In this document: positions 39,801 to 50,985 of the stretch, one piece after another
Position numbering within the stretch: the first letter of the stretch is position 1
Layout of the letters: the number at the start of each line of letters is the position of its first letter
NCBI GenBank assembly: GCA_963971225.1
Contig: OZ020267.1
Location: 9,265,574 to 9,329,573, forward strand
Reading direction: 5' to 3'
Length of the DNA stretch: 64,000 bases
Origin: Melieria omissa
Taxonomy: Eukaryota; Arthropoda; Insecta; Diptera; Ulidiidae
Notes under the pieces: generated by a model
The model's database searches: none
What the model was told of the DNA's origin: nothing
Seen by the model: the letters and a program-made list of their open reading frames with translations, nothing else
Program-made: the position numbers and the translations under genes

Positions 39801-42800
39801 TAAAAAGCCAAGAGCCTCACACACTCTTCAGCAGCCGCACACAACGTTCCAACTGGCCACTTGGAAATTTGCTTCGACAGCGGCATTTTGTGAATATTTG
39901 AATATTTTAACATAGAGCTGTAAATTCGGCAACGCCTAAATGAGTGGAGGCCAGGCACGAAACAACGACAACGACAAGTCGCGTTAGAAGAACCTAAATG
40001 TGCGCGTTAAAGTCATCAAAAGTGTCGGCGTGTGGTACATTAGTTTGAAGGTCGAACATTACAAAACGCGCTGCCCAAATTCAGTTCGATTAGTTTTTGC
40101 TGCTGTTTTACAAGTCGAAATTCGTCGCAGTCGTCAAGTCGCAGTTTACATGCGATTTTATTAGCACTTCAATGCGCATGACCGCCGCATAGTCACTGCC
40201 TGCAGTCAAACGAGGAAATGAAATCGTTAATTGATGTAGTAAGGGCATTCGACAAGGCAATGCAATGGAACTAGTGATCTACTTTTTGATGGTTTCGAAA
40301 TAAAGAGATTATGATGACAAATAGTGTGTGAAAATAATAAGAAATTTGCCCTCTAGAAGAAGTTTAGTTGAGTTGCTGAGTTCAGAAATTGAAATGCTGT
40401 TTCAGAAATTTTGACATTTAAGAGAGTATTCTGATCTAGAAATTCGGAAAAATCGATTTTTTTTAATAAATATTTTCAAAGTTTAGACTTTTAAGACTAA
40501 GAAGAAAGAATAATTATAGTCTAGAAATTCGAAAAAAAAGATTTTTTTTTAATTTTATATTTTCAAAGTTTAAACCTTTAAGAATAAACCTCTAAGAGGA
40601 TTTACGGAAATTCAAATTATTTTCGTAGTTATATAAATTTTTGTGATGCGCGCTCAGACTACCAGTAAACCAAACTGACTGAGACAGTGAACTTTTAACA
40701 CATTTTTTCGAAACTACTGTTTCAATACGGTTTACATGATATCTCAAGTTCCAATGCACCGATTTACTTGAAAGTTGTAACAGACTTTCTTTATGCTATC
40801 AAAATTAGCTCGACGTAGGGGTTTTGTAATTTGTTTTTTATACTATTTTTTTTTAATTACCAAAGTTGAAAAAAGGGTGCAAAAAATTACCGTTATGTTC
40901 AGAAAGACGCCATTTTGTAAAAACAAATTTTTTAAAATCGTCTACGTTCAGATAATCCTACATCCTTGTTTAATAAGAATTAACCTTATTTTTAAGTTTC
41001 AAATCACCAGAAGGATTAGAATCACGTCAACCAGGAGACACCTTTTTTTTGAGTACCCACTTTGCTGACCTCTATCGACTTTAATTTTGAATTTTTTTCA
41101 ACTATTATATCTTTTTATACTTTTCAAGTATCAGTAAAAAACTGATAAAAACATGGATTGTAAAAATGATTATCGTTTTTTTATTAAACCTGTAAAATCA
41201 TTTCAAAATCGGGCTTCTAGCCTAGAAAACACCCTTAATTAGGATTCGAAAGGTAACTAGTCATTAGTCAGTCAGTCTAGTGTCTTAACCCTTTCGGGAC
41301 TAGTGGGATAATACGTCCCAGCAAGTTTTCAATGCCACTCAAAACAATTATTCAGAGCTTATAACCCATGCTAAATATTTATTCGAATTATTTGATTCCA
41401 GTTAAAAGAATGATTTCAGAATTTGTGAGTATGAAACATAATTTTCTAGCCCCAACTTTCATGACATATAGGAACCTTTCTATAAAGAGTATTTTTGTTT
41501 TCGAAATTAAACTTCGTCCCGAAAGAGTTAAAGAACAAGTTGCTCAGCATCCAAAATTCATAAAGTATCTTAAAAAAGATTGTTGTTTATATGTATATAT
41601 ATAAATCAAATCACTCGCTTATTGCAAACTTTTACTTCAAAACATTTCCACTAATGTATTCGACAACAGAAAACACGAAATCGAAAATCAAAGAAAATCA
41701 CAACACGGTGTTTGCGGTTATTGACCACCCAGCAACCACACTTCATTACGTATTCAAAATGTCTAAAAACACAAAAACACACAAAAACCTATGATCTACG
41801 AGTATCTGTGTGCAGCACACACACACACACACACACACATACACCTACGGGCTTTCGTGCGTGTGTCGACATATTGTTTTGGCTTTGTCAAATCATCTTT
41901 CAACATCGGCCAACTGTGAATGAGCTTGCAAAATCAATGCATTAATAAAACTCCAAACTGTTGAAAATTTAACTCAATCCTATTCATTCATATTCGTTTT
42001 TCAAAATGTTAAAAAAAAAATGAATGAAACATAAAGAGCATAAAATTTCAACGAAATTGGGCTGAAACTGTATGCAACTCAATACGGCGTTAACTAAAAT
42101 TACACGCATAACCTTTGCTATATAATGTTACGTCTTATCGTGTCATAACTCATGCTTCCATTTACAACAGAATATAAAATTTAAAAACTATAATTTAGTT
42201 AAATGTGCCAACCCGACCAACGAAATTCCCATAATTACTCGTAAGCGCACAAATGATTCTGCGGCTGCATTGTCGCATAAATGCTGATAATGATAATAAT
42301 GACCAGCATGCGATCGTGCAGATCTTACTATAACACATATATGTATGAAATTTTGCAGCAAACATGTGAAGGCATCCATGCAAAATTGTAAGCAAAACAA
42401 AATGAAATAAATTATGAAAAAACACGCAAAAGTAAGACAACTGGCTGCGTCTGTGGTATTCCCCGCGGTGATGCGGCTTTTTGTGGTTGCTGCTGCTGCT
42501 GCTGCTGCCACATGCAACACACGCGCAGATTTTGCGGCCACTTCGCACTGCTGATGCGCGTGTGTTGCAGATTTTTGCTGATCTGGCCGCCTCAATGTCA
42601 ACAAAAAAAACCACTGACTCCACGTCTAAATCTGTGCAGTTTGGCTGCGCTGCGAGCTTTTGCGGTCACAATCGCAGCTTGTTGTTTTTGTTGTCTGGCA
42701 GACAACGATGCGCGTCTTTTGTGTTTCCAGCACGAACGCGCTTGTAGTTGACTGTACAACTCGTGTTGTATAAAATTAATGCAATAAATTATTTTGTACA

Positions 42801-45800
42801 CTCGATCGGCCAGAAATGAAATGCACAAATATTCATTGTCAGCAGTCAGTTGCAACTCTGGGTGGGATCAGAAGGGTAGGGGACAGTTGTCTAAGATCTT
42901 CTCAATCTTTTGTTCGTTATGGAAAACTATTTTGAAAAAACTGCACCAGTATTTGGTTTAGGATTCGATATTGAGTGGTAGCTAATTTCAACTAAAGACC
43001 AAAAACAAAATTAGATTTCTGGAGGCTTCAGTCGTTTACAAAGTTGCATATTGCAAAGTAGCAAAAATTTGAATAAAGCCTTCATTGATAGAGACTTTTT
43101 AAGACTCTTTAGATTTGAGAGTTCCGAGTTTTAAGCATTCCACATTACTATAATACATTATGCCTAAAACCTCGGACTTTAAGTGTTGTTTTTTATTTCA
43201 AACTATCTATGCGTCTTTTAAGTTTTATTTGGCAATAAACCCACAGCCGATTCCAAATCTTTTATTACAGCGCAAAAGTACGCTACAACATACACAAAAC
43301 ATTTCATTGTCAAGAAGTGACAACAACAACGTCTGCACCAACTCATTAAGAAAATCAAATTAACAGAAACCCCCCTCAAAAAAAAACAAACTAAAACACA
43401 TCGTCGAAACCTTGAAAACTTGCGCTCAACTAAAATTTTCTATAGTCCAACTTTATTTAGTTTAATTTCTCACTCCCCACCCCGCCCCGTCTACATTTCA
43501 TTATTTATGTTATACCTTCATTTCATTATTCATGTTATACCGCCGCACTTTAAATATTTATGTCAGACATTTTTTGTCGACTGCGCTGCTACTCCGCTTT
43601 TTGCTGAAATTGCATTTTTCACGAAATTGCCGAAGAAACAACTCAAAGTAAATGCAACGAAATGCAGCAACAAAAATTTCGCGCAGAATGTTACGCTACG
43701 TTGAAGCCGTCACAATGCGGCAATTAATTAAGGCAACGAATTGCTGTCAAGAGTGCACCAGGCCAGCAATCACGGCTCGCACACTCGAACGAATCGAGCC
43801 CTTTCTGCGTCACCCGAGCACCGGCGGGTCCCGCGAATTGCGAATAATTGCAGGTGGCCGAGTTGTAAATGTGTTGCATTGGCTGTAAGTGCACACAAAA
43901 ACCCAAGTGCCACAATACAAAAGTTAGCAGCGTCAAGTGGGGGAATTGCCAGCGTGCTGCGTTTTGCGACGACTAAATCGTTGCCGAATTGGCGCTGAAC
44001 GCGCTGCTGGGCGTACTCTGTGGTCTGGAGCGACATTGTGCCTTTGCCATGTAAGGTAAACAGACAGACAAACAAATAAAGCCGCCAAAAGCGACGATTG
44101 GATGAAGAAATTGCGGAAACTTTTATTACTTTCGGCCGTTATGCAAGCGACAAACCACAAACAACACTCAACAACCAACACACGAAATTGGTCACATCTT
44201 GGCGATATGGACCCCGAAATAAAAGCATACGTACACGATACATGCATATCTACTTATGATGCACATGTGTGTGTGTGTGTGTATGTAATTACTGTACCTT
44301 TGATGGCGTGCGAGTACGAGCTGTTGACTTGCGTCAGGGGTTTTAGCCAAATGAGGAGGCGTTAACATATTTTTTTTATTTACTTTTCGAAAAACCCCTT
44401 CTTTAGACCTCTGATATTTGCTAACTTATACTTTGTGGATCATTACACTATTAAAAAAATTAAATGGCTCACCATCAGTGTGGTCGAGCTACTGGATGAT
44501 TAATTTTTAAGCACAGACTATATTTGTATGACCCTTTGACAGCTGAGTGATAGTTAATCCAACTGAGTGATAGTTAATTCAAAAGTCACAAGTCTTTTAG
44601 AAACCTTCGTTCTTTTGTATTTTTTTTTTTAATATTGTCTTAGGGAAAACAATTTTTGGAAGTTTTGTAATTCATCTATAATTTTCCGAAGCGTCACTGC
44701 AGATCTTCTCGGTCTCGATCATTGTTGCCGCTTTTGGTCTTTTCGGACCAAAAATGGTCAAATTTGTTTACTTTGGTCCGCTGGTCAGCTTAAACGAATT
44801 TCGGTACGTTTTGTAATGTAAAAAAAATAAAATTGTAATTCAAAAATTAATTTAAAGATAACGCAAATTTTTAATTTGGTCGGTTGAGGTCGGAAGTTTG
44901 GTCGGAATAACATATTTCAAGTGGCAACACTGGTCTCGATAGAGGCCCTAGGTTCGATTCCTAGCTCGGGCTGGTGAAAGACTCGTCTACTTCTAACGCT
45001 TTTCTCATGAAGCAGATGGGAATTAAAAGAATCACATAAGTGCTCTTAGCAGTCAATGGCGAAACATTCAAGAGTGAGAGGAAATTGCCAAAAATGGTTC
45101 GTACTTAACGTAAAACCCTTCCATTTCCCATTGGTTTGAAATATGTTGTAACACATGTTGAAAAATCAGTGATGACATACATATTTCAAACCGGTGGAAT
45201 TTGTGGATGGTAGCATATAGATGCCTAAGTTTGTCTCGTACAGAGAGGCAGCCATGACAATCTACCTGTCTACCTACTGCAAATCTTCTGGTATCAAAAA
45301 CTTAATCTGAAGAGTAAAGCAGCAAAAACTAAAGCATTCAGAGAAGTCTTATCAGACAGCAAGCAACTCTTGGCAATATTTATTTTAGAGCACCGAGACA
45401 GACAGATGGACAAACTGTCAAAACTGCGGAAGATAGTCAATGTGAGTGATTCCTTGTAAGGAGAGAGTTCAAGGAGAGCTTTTAAACATATTTGCTTATG
45501 GAATATCTACATTTTAACCCTTTCCGGAAATTTTTACGATATATCGTACAATAAAAAAAATGTACGATATATCGTACAAATGACCACAAGGGCTGCAAAG
45601 CAAAGGTTGCAAATTATGTTCGCATTTTTTTAATGTTATAGGTTTGGTAACCGATTTTTTACGTTTTTATGCCTGCCACGCCCATATGTAAACCGCGTGA
45701 CTAAAATTCGACTATTCGGCAATTTTCGATTAAAAATAAGAATTACTAGACGATTTTGTGTTTTACTGGGCAGACACGGGTTATGTAAGGATAGACATGC

Positions 45801-47179
45801 GTACTTGCCACTCCCACTACGATAATAAGAATCGGCTATATTCAGTATCTTTCTGTAATGCTATACGAACTTTAATTGATTCTGTGTTTTATTGAGAGGA
45901 AAAGGGCTTTGCAACAACAACAACGGTTATATAAGGTCGAATAAATGTGAATCAATCGTTTATATATATTATTTATATAACTTTCGATCAAAATGAAATC
46001 GCGTTTTGATTTTTTGTTGGTATGATTTATGTTTTCTATCAAAAATGAATGAATTGTGTATAAAACTTAAAAAACCGAAACCAAAAATTCATGAATTTTT
46101 ACTCCTTTGCGAACCATTGTACGATATATCGTACAAAATTGATGAAGCTGTAATTCTCAACCAAAATGATTTTTTTGAAATTTTTTTGAATTTTTTTTGT
46201 ATTTTATTGCTAAAATGTTCAATAAGAGTTAATATTTTGAAGGAAAAATTTGTATCTCAAGAAATGTGGAAATTGACTGGAAAGGGTTAACTCTACAATA
46301 ACTCTTCTTGTATCACTCATGCGAATCAGTTTTAAAAAAATATAGCAATATTTTTGTTCAGACAAAACAAAACATGTGAGGAGGATATTTCTGTGAGACA
46401 AGTTATTCGAATTTGTTGTTCTTCGTATTCTAGAACTGAATTGCATATTTTAATGCTAATTAACTAAGAAAACACATTGAACTACGTTTTAAAACCAAAA
46501 AACGGTAGACAGGTAAACAGTAATACAGGTAGACCTCGCTTAACATGAATACTACGTTTCTGGAATATACCGTTTAAAACATGGTCTACCCACTTATATT
46601 TAGATTTAAATATGCGAAATTTCAACTCGTTTCACAAATATTACTCATAGCTTTCTCGCTTTTCTCTACCATTGAGAATTATTTATATATTTGAATCTAT
46701 AGTTACTCACCCCACAGTACGGTGTACAAATTCAGCTTCTCCGTCGGATACATCACCAGACACACCACACTCACAATGTGCAGCAGAAAGATCTGTATAA
46801 CCTTATCCCACTTGAGCGGCGCCTTGAACTGTATGCCCAACACTTTGTCGCCCTTGAATTTGTGCGTATAGTCCTCCAAGTCCACATGGTACACCGGCTC
46901 GTAGATGCCGAGCTTCTTGAGCGGACTTCGCGACGGCATTTCCTCGGGCAGAGAAGTGCCATTGGCGGTGTTGGCGTGCGCGTCTTTCGCAATGCCGTTC
47001 GCGCCGTTCTGCTTGCAATGCGAGCTCTCGTCGCGGTCGCCAGCGCTGACGTTGCCGTTGGCGCGCTTCAGAATCGTTCCATTGCCGTTGCTACTGGTGG
47101 ACGGTCCACCGTTCGAAGACAATTCGCTGTTGTTGGTCAGTTTTGTGCTGACGCGATCGGAGATGGACAAGTGACCCAT
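33886..47179 (-). CDS. Acyl-CoA delta-9-type desaturase, long form
   Basis: Complete 461-aa protein from exons 46711-47179, 36196-36326, 34397-34788 and 33886-34279, joined in phases 1, 0 and 2. It should insert a double bond into fatty acyl-CoA in the ER membrane, using cytochrome b5 and a di-iron centre. Metal-ligand boxes are complete: HRFWTH (173-178), HRVHH (210-214), NSAAH (N318, H322) and HNYHH (351-355). The insect signature position reads RPSE (334-337). Residues 1 to about 105 form an unusually long Asn/Ser/Gly/Ala-rich, low-complexity N-terminus before the family core (APLKWDKVIQIFLL). The ATG lies in a good context (caaatATGGG). Intron 1 is 10.4 kb and full of transposons; intron 2 is 1.4 kb. 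The length and neighbourhood suggest the Drosophila CG9747 group; that is inference. No disabling change seen. Confidence 0.95.
36484..37321 (+). mobile_element. Decayed, internally deleted mariner in desaturase intron 1
   Basis: A terminal-repeat-like start CGGCTGATAAGTCCCC (36489) is followed by a mariner transposase remnant: TPENVKKVHKIVLENRKVKL, then a direct jump to APCHKSLATM, NPLYSPDLAPSD and LKKMLAGKKFGSNE. The middle, with the first catalytic Asp, is deleted, and the second Asp is Gly (QGSAPCHK). The right terminal repeat was not found. It belongs to a different mariner lineage from the copy at 2650. Confidence 0.85.
37620..38063. mobile_element. 444-bp Harbinger-like MITE
   Basis: The ends read AGGCTTG(A/G)TTACACGTAA and continue inverted for about 37 bp with few mismatches. 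TTA flanks both sides (37617-37619 and 38064-38066), the target-duplication type of PIF/Harbinger elements. The interior has a short tandem duplication (gcatgtcacgagcgattcc twice) and no transposase. Confidence 0.78.
39056..39202. mobile_element. hAT-type MITE, copy A
   Basis: The 147-bp element starts CAGTGGCGGATTCAGGAGGG and ends TCTGAATCCGCCCCTG. It is flanked by perfect 8-bp duplications GCTGTGAG (39048-39055 and 39203-39210). The 8-bp duplication and CAG...CTG ends fit hAT. It lies in desaturase intron 1. Confidence 0.93.
40435..40582 (+). repeat. Direct repeat of about 60 bp
   Basis: tctagaaattcg ... tattttcaaagtttaa starts at 40435 and again at 40520, about 85 bp apart. It is AT-rich local duplication in desaturase intron 1. 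Confidence 0.65.
41285..41531. mobile_element. 247-bp TTAA-flanked MITE
   Basis: TTAACCCTTTCGGGAC at the left and, inverted, TTAACTCTTTCGGGAC at the right: 15 of 16 match, TTAA outermost. The interior shares gatttcagaatttrtgagta with DNA near 54643, hinting at a wider family. Confidence 0.8.
41815..41839 (+). repeat. (CA)n microsatellite
   Basis: A run of twelve or so CA dinucleotides within desaturase intron 1. Confidence 0.9.
45514..46290 (-). mobile_element. 777-bp TTAA-flanked element, full-length copy
   Basis: The ends TTAACCCTTTCCGG and, inverted, TTAACCCTTTCCAG form a short terminal repeat with TTAA outermost. The palindrome TACGATATATCGTA occurs three times: near the left end (45535 and 45562) and at 46119-46134. 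No transposase frame. The element is inverted relative to the copy at 31416-32780 and lacks that copy's 617-bp insertion. It lies in desaturase intron 1. Confidence 0.87.
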
Positions 47180-49862
47180 ATTTGTTGCTGTTATTGTTAT
47201 TTTTGTTTTGTTTTTATTTATTTTTTGAGTAGTTGTTGCTGGCGTTGGCTGTGTGCTCGCGCTTTTGTATGCGTTGTTGTGTGTTTCGGCGTTGTCGGTT
47301 TACGTTTGTTTTTTTGTAAATTGTGTTTTTTGTTTGATTTTGAACTTTCGAATAGAAACGGCCAAGTGTTACGTCTACGTTTTGACCAAGTTAACGCCAA
47401 TACAATGAATGCTTGGCGAAAACCCGTAAAAAGGAAACGTGAAATGTACAAATCGCTGGGCTAAGTGTTAACTTTCATTCGCAGTGCGTTTTTTGCTGCG
47501 CTTTTTTATTGCCTTTCGCGTCTCGCAATTATCAAACAGTGAAACAAACCGAGTTAATTACAATTTTACTATTTGGGCACCAACGAATTTCCGACAAACT
47601 CAACAGACCTCCAAACACATAATGAAAAGCTATGCTTTTTGTTTAGTTGCTCGTCGCTTTGGATTTTACGTTACTTTGCTCGACTTTTTGTGCTTCGTTA
47701 TAGTTTTCGATAATTTCAAGTCGAGTGCTACCAACGCCAAGTCGATTGGGACGTTTTGCGCGCTGAGCGTACCCAAACACTGTCAAAAGACCAGGCAGAC
47801 TTCGAATGTGACCGTTTATTTCCTTTGGGTCCGCACCAATTTTTCTAACGACCGTTTCACGCCGCCGTTCCGTAGACAAATGAGCGCAGACAAAACTAAA
47901 ATTTCGTATCTATTGGATACGGGTGCGCTGCCGCAATTCTGCTTTTCTACTACCAGCACACGGTGCCCGCTAAATCAGCAGCGGAGCAACTGCGGAGCGG
48001 CAGCGCTGAGTGGTGCGACGCAACGGCCGCGGTGCGGGCAGCATCAACTTGTGCTCGACACGTCTCGAACGCTCAGCGAACTTGAGGCCAAATCTTTAGG
48101 TACGGCTTCGGCGTCCGACACACACGACAGCGTTCGCGCTGGTGTATTGGTGTGCTGGTGTGAGCGTGCGTGGCCCAAAAGACGAATCATCGCCGAGTCG
48201 ACGCACATGACGCGCGCCGCCGCCACATGACACATATGCGCCAAGACTTCGGCACGCACACCAGCACGAACGCCAATGGCCCCAACACCGACCGACATCA
48301 AGCCATCGCTCCGATGCACAGCACCTACAATGGGTCGTGGCGCACACAGACACACCGATCGGCCGACACGCCACACATACGCGAACGCGTACGTAGTGCG
48401 AGCGCGGCTTGGGTTCACCTGTGAAAACGCGAGTAGGTAAATTCAGCAAGTGCTGCCTGCGCCTCGCGTCATTGTCGTCATCGTTGCCACTTTAGCCAGC
48501 AGCAGCAGCAGCAACAATGGCAACAAGCAACAGCAGCGGCCACAACAACATCAACAGCAATAACAATCGCATCGTCAGCGGCGGCTGCAACGTCATATTC
48601 GACTTTATTGCGCGATGCCTTTGTTGATTTAGCTCTTTGCTCTGTTGTTATGATTGTTATTGTTGGCCATGTTGCTGACTTGCAGCTGTGCTGGTGTTGG
48701 TGGCAAGTATGGCGGACGGGCAATGTGCGGCGCTTTGGGCTGTGCGCAGAGACCGCCGCATCGGTTCGTTGTAATGGTTCAACGCGGCTGCTGGCCTGCG
48801 GGCGAACGCGGCGTATGAATGGACCAGTGTCACATGCGCTGAGGGGAACGGTGCCTGCGCCAGTTTGAATAATTGGACGGACTTAACATATAAACACACA
48901 GTGGTCATTGTTGATTTCGGCTTTTGTCTTTGTCGTTTCTTATACTAATTTAATTTTTTTGGCCTCTTTGATTTCTGGATTCTTAAAGTCAACTGATGTA
49001 TTCCAACGCGTTAAATCGGCTATAGTTATCTGTTGATATAATGCCAAAGATAAAACATAGTTATGGCTCTTCTTCGGGAGTTAAATTTTTGTTAATACAA
49101 AATAAAAATTTTGTTTACAAAACGCATATTTGAACCGATTAATCATCAATCGATCGGACACTAACTAAACGTGTAAAGTCTTTGAACTGTGATCTGCTTT
49201 TTTCGAGTTTTCTTATTTTTTATTAGATCAGAATACGATCCAAAGTTGTACAATGAGTTGTGATATGATTTTTTTGAATTTTTTTTTTTTTAATACGAGC
49301 CAACGCGCAGGGGATACCCCTATAAATATATAGGTTGGGAGAAAGGATGTTGGGTGAAGAATTTATGGACTGGATAAATCTATTAAGAATTTCTTTTTGA
49401 GCTCAACAAGAATAAAGATTCCTTAGAAGGGATTTTTTGTGATTTTGACTTTTTGGATTTATAAAATGTTTCAATTTGGATAAACCTTGAACTGTGCTTT
49501 ATTTTCTAGATCGAAATGTGTGCGACTACTGTTTATGTTAGATTCCAGTTTAAGCTACGAAAACAGATGAAAGAGGAGCAGAAAATTAACCAGAAAATAT
49601 ATAAGAAAGGTAAACAAGTTAAATTATTCCAAAAGTAGACGTTTACCGAAAGTTGTGTAACAACACATATGCGGATTATAATAAAACAAAGGGTTTTTCC
49701 TAATACAACAAGCAGAGAGAAAGGAGATAGTTTCTCAGTGGCAGAGGCTGTGTAAGAATGTTGTTACCGGCCCTTTTGTTGTTGTCAAGTTCAAGTAAGA
49801 CGTTCAAAAGTTCGATTTCAAACTATTTCTATCTCCCTAACCTATCTGACATTGAAATAACA
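47180..49862. other. 5' flank of the long desaturase
   Basis: This should hold the promoter and untranslated leader of the 461-aa desaturase. 47900-48880 is markedly GC-rich for the window, with CAG/CAA-type repeats near 48494-48560, giving spurious open frames on both strands. I could not fix a transcription start. Confidence 0.45.
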
Positions 49863-49935
49863 CAGTGGTGGATTCAGGAGGGTTGTGGGGGTTGAAGACC
49901 CCCGAAATATAAAAGTCGACTTTAAAACAATTAAT
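49863..49935. mobile_element. hAT-type MITE, left half
   Basis: CAGTGGTGGATTCAGGAGGG and the gggggttgaagacccccgaa stretch match the left half of the copy at 54893. The right half is absent; the match stops where LINE sequence begins, so the two elements abut or one interrupted the other. Confidence 0.75.
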
Positions 49936-49944
49936 AGACCCCTT

Positions 49945-50985
49945 TAATAACCCAACAATGAAAGAACACGCAAGATAGGTTCGCCTAGCGTTTAGACTTA
50001 ATAAGTTTATAAGGCGACAGCGGGAAAGATATGAAGGCAACGGTTCGGTAAAGTTCAGCGACCTTAGGGCGAACCGCATAAAAACCTTCTGGATGCGCTC
50101 AATGCGATTAATGTGAGTCACTTGGTCCATATAAGTCCATATAAATGAAGCATATTCTAGCCTTGATCTGACGAAAGCCGTGAACAACAGTTTGAACGTA
50201 TATGGGTCAGAGAATGACGTACTATTCCGACGAACGAACCCCAACATGGCATATGCTTTGGAAATAATGAAATCGATCTGGCTAGAGTAACAAAGTTTTG
50301 TGTCGAAAAATACACCTAAATCTTTGATTTCTTGGACTGACTGCAACAGTGACCCCTACAGGAAGTAGGACAAGTGCAGAGGGCTGTGTTTCCTAGAAAA
50401 AGATACATGAAAACACTTACTTATATTTAAGAAAAGGTGATTTCTAGTACACCACGATTTAACTCTATGTAGGTCAGCCTGGAGTGCAAGATAGTCAGCC
50501 ATAGTATTAATCACAGCATAAATCTTCAGATCATCCGCATATAGAAGAAATTTTGCAAACGAAAAGCAGGAGCCAATGTCATTAATAAATAAAACAAACA
50601 ACAGAGGACCAAGTATGCTACCTTGAGGAACGCCGGAACTAGCAACAAACGGCTGAGATAGGTGATTATCAACAGTCACAACACACTGTCTATTGGAAAG
50701 GTATGATTTCACCCAATCAAGAAATGATGAGTGAAAGCCCATGCAATTTAGTTTAGAAATCAGAATTGCATGACAAGCTCTGTCAAAGGCTTTAGCAAAA
50801 TCCGTGTAGATAGTATCTACTTGACTTCCTTCCTGAAAAGCAGACAGACAATCTTCGACAAAAATCGCGAGATTGGAGACAGTTGATCTGCCTCTAACAA
50901 AACCGTGCTGGTTTTGACAAATTGCACTGTTGACGTAAAACCTTAGTTTTTCATTGACTATGCATTCAAAAAGCAGCAATTAGGT
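49945..50985 (-). mobile_element. 5'-truncated non-LTR retrotransposon, reverse transcriptase pseudogene
   Basis: The sequence begins inside the reverse transcriptase domain and keeps recognised blocks: QHGFVRGRSTVSNL, TDFAKAFDRACHAIL, GVPQGSILGPLLF, the catalytic FLLYADDLKIY, and downstream VQEIKDLGVFFDTKL and RSRLEYASFIW. A single in-frame TAG at 50356-50358 breaks the frame; otherwise it is open. The endonuclease and ORF1 are missing. The layout is that of jockey/CR1-group LINEs. Dead on arrival or recently decayed. Confidence 0.92.

Noticed and set aside
44722..44935. Possible inverted-repeat element with gttgcc(g/a)ctt ends
   Set aside because: Only about 12-14 bases pair and no target duplication is visible.
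44930..44985. tRNA or SINE B-box-like sequence ggttcgattcc
   Set aside because: The B box looks right, but there is no A box or cloverleaf at the correct distance and no terminator; at most a SINE remnant. Not enough to call.
46778..47464. 228-codon plus-strand frame
   Set aside because: Antisense shadow of the first desaturase coding exon plus its leader.
47484..48230. 248-codon open frame on the plus strand upstream of the long desaturase
   Set aside because: It lies in a GC-rich stretch where several frames are open on both strands. There is no recognisable domain, and codon use changes along it; it is more likely desaturase leader or promoter sequence.
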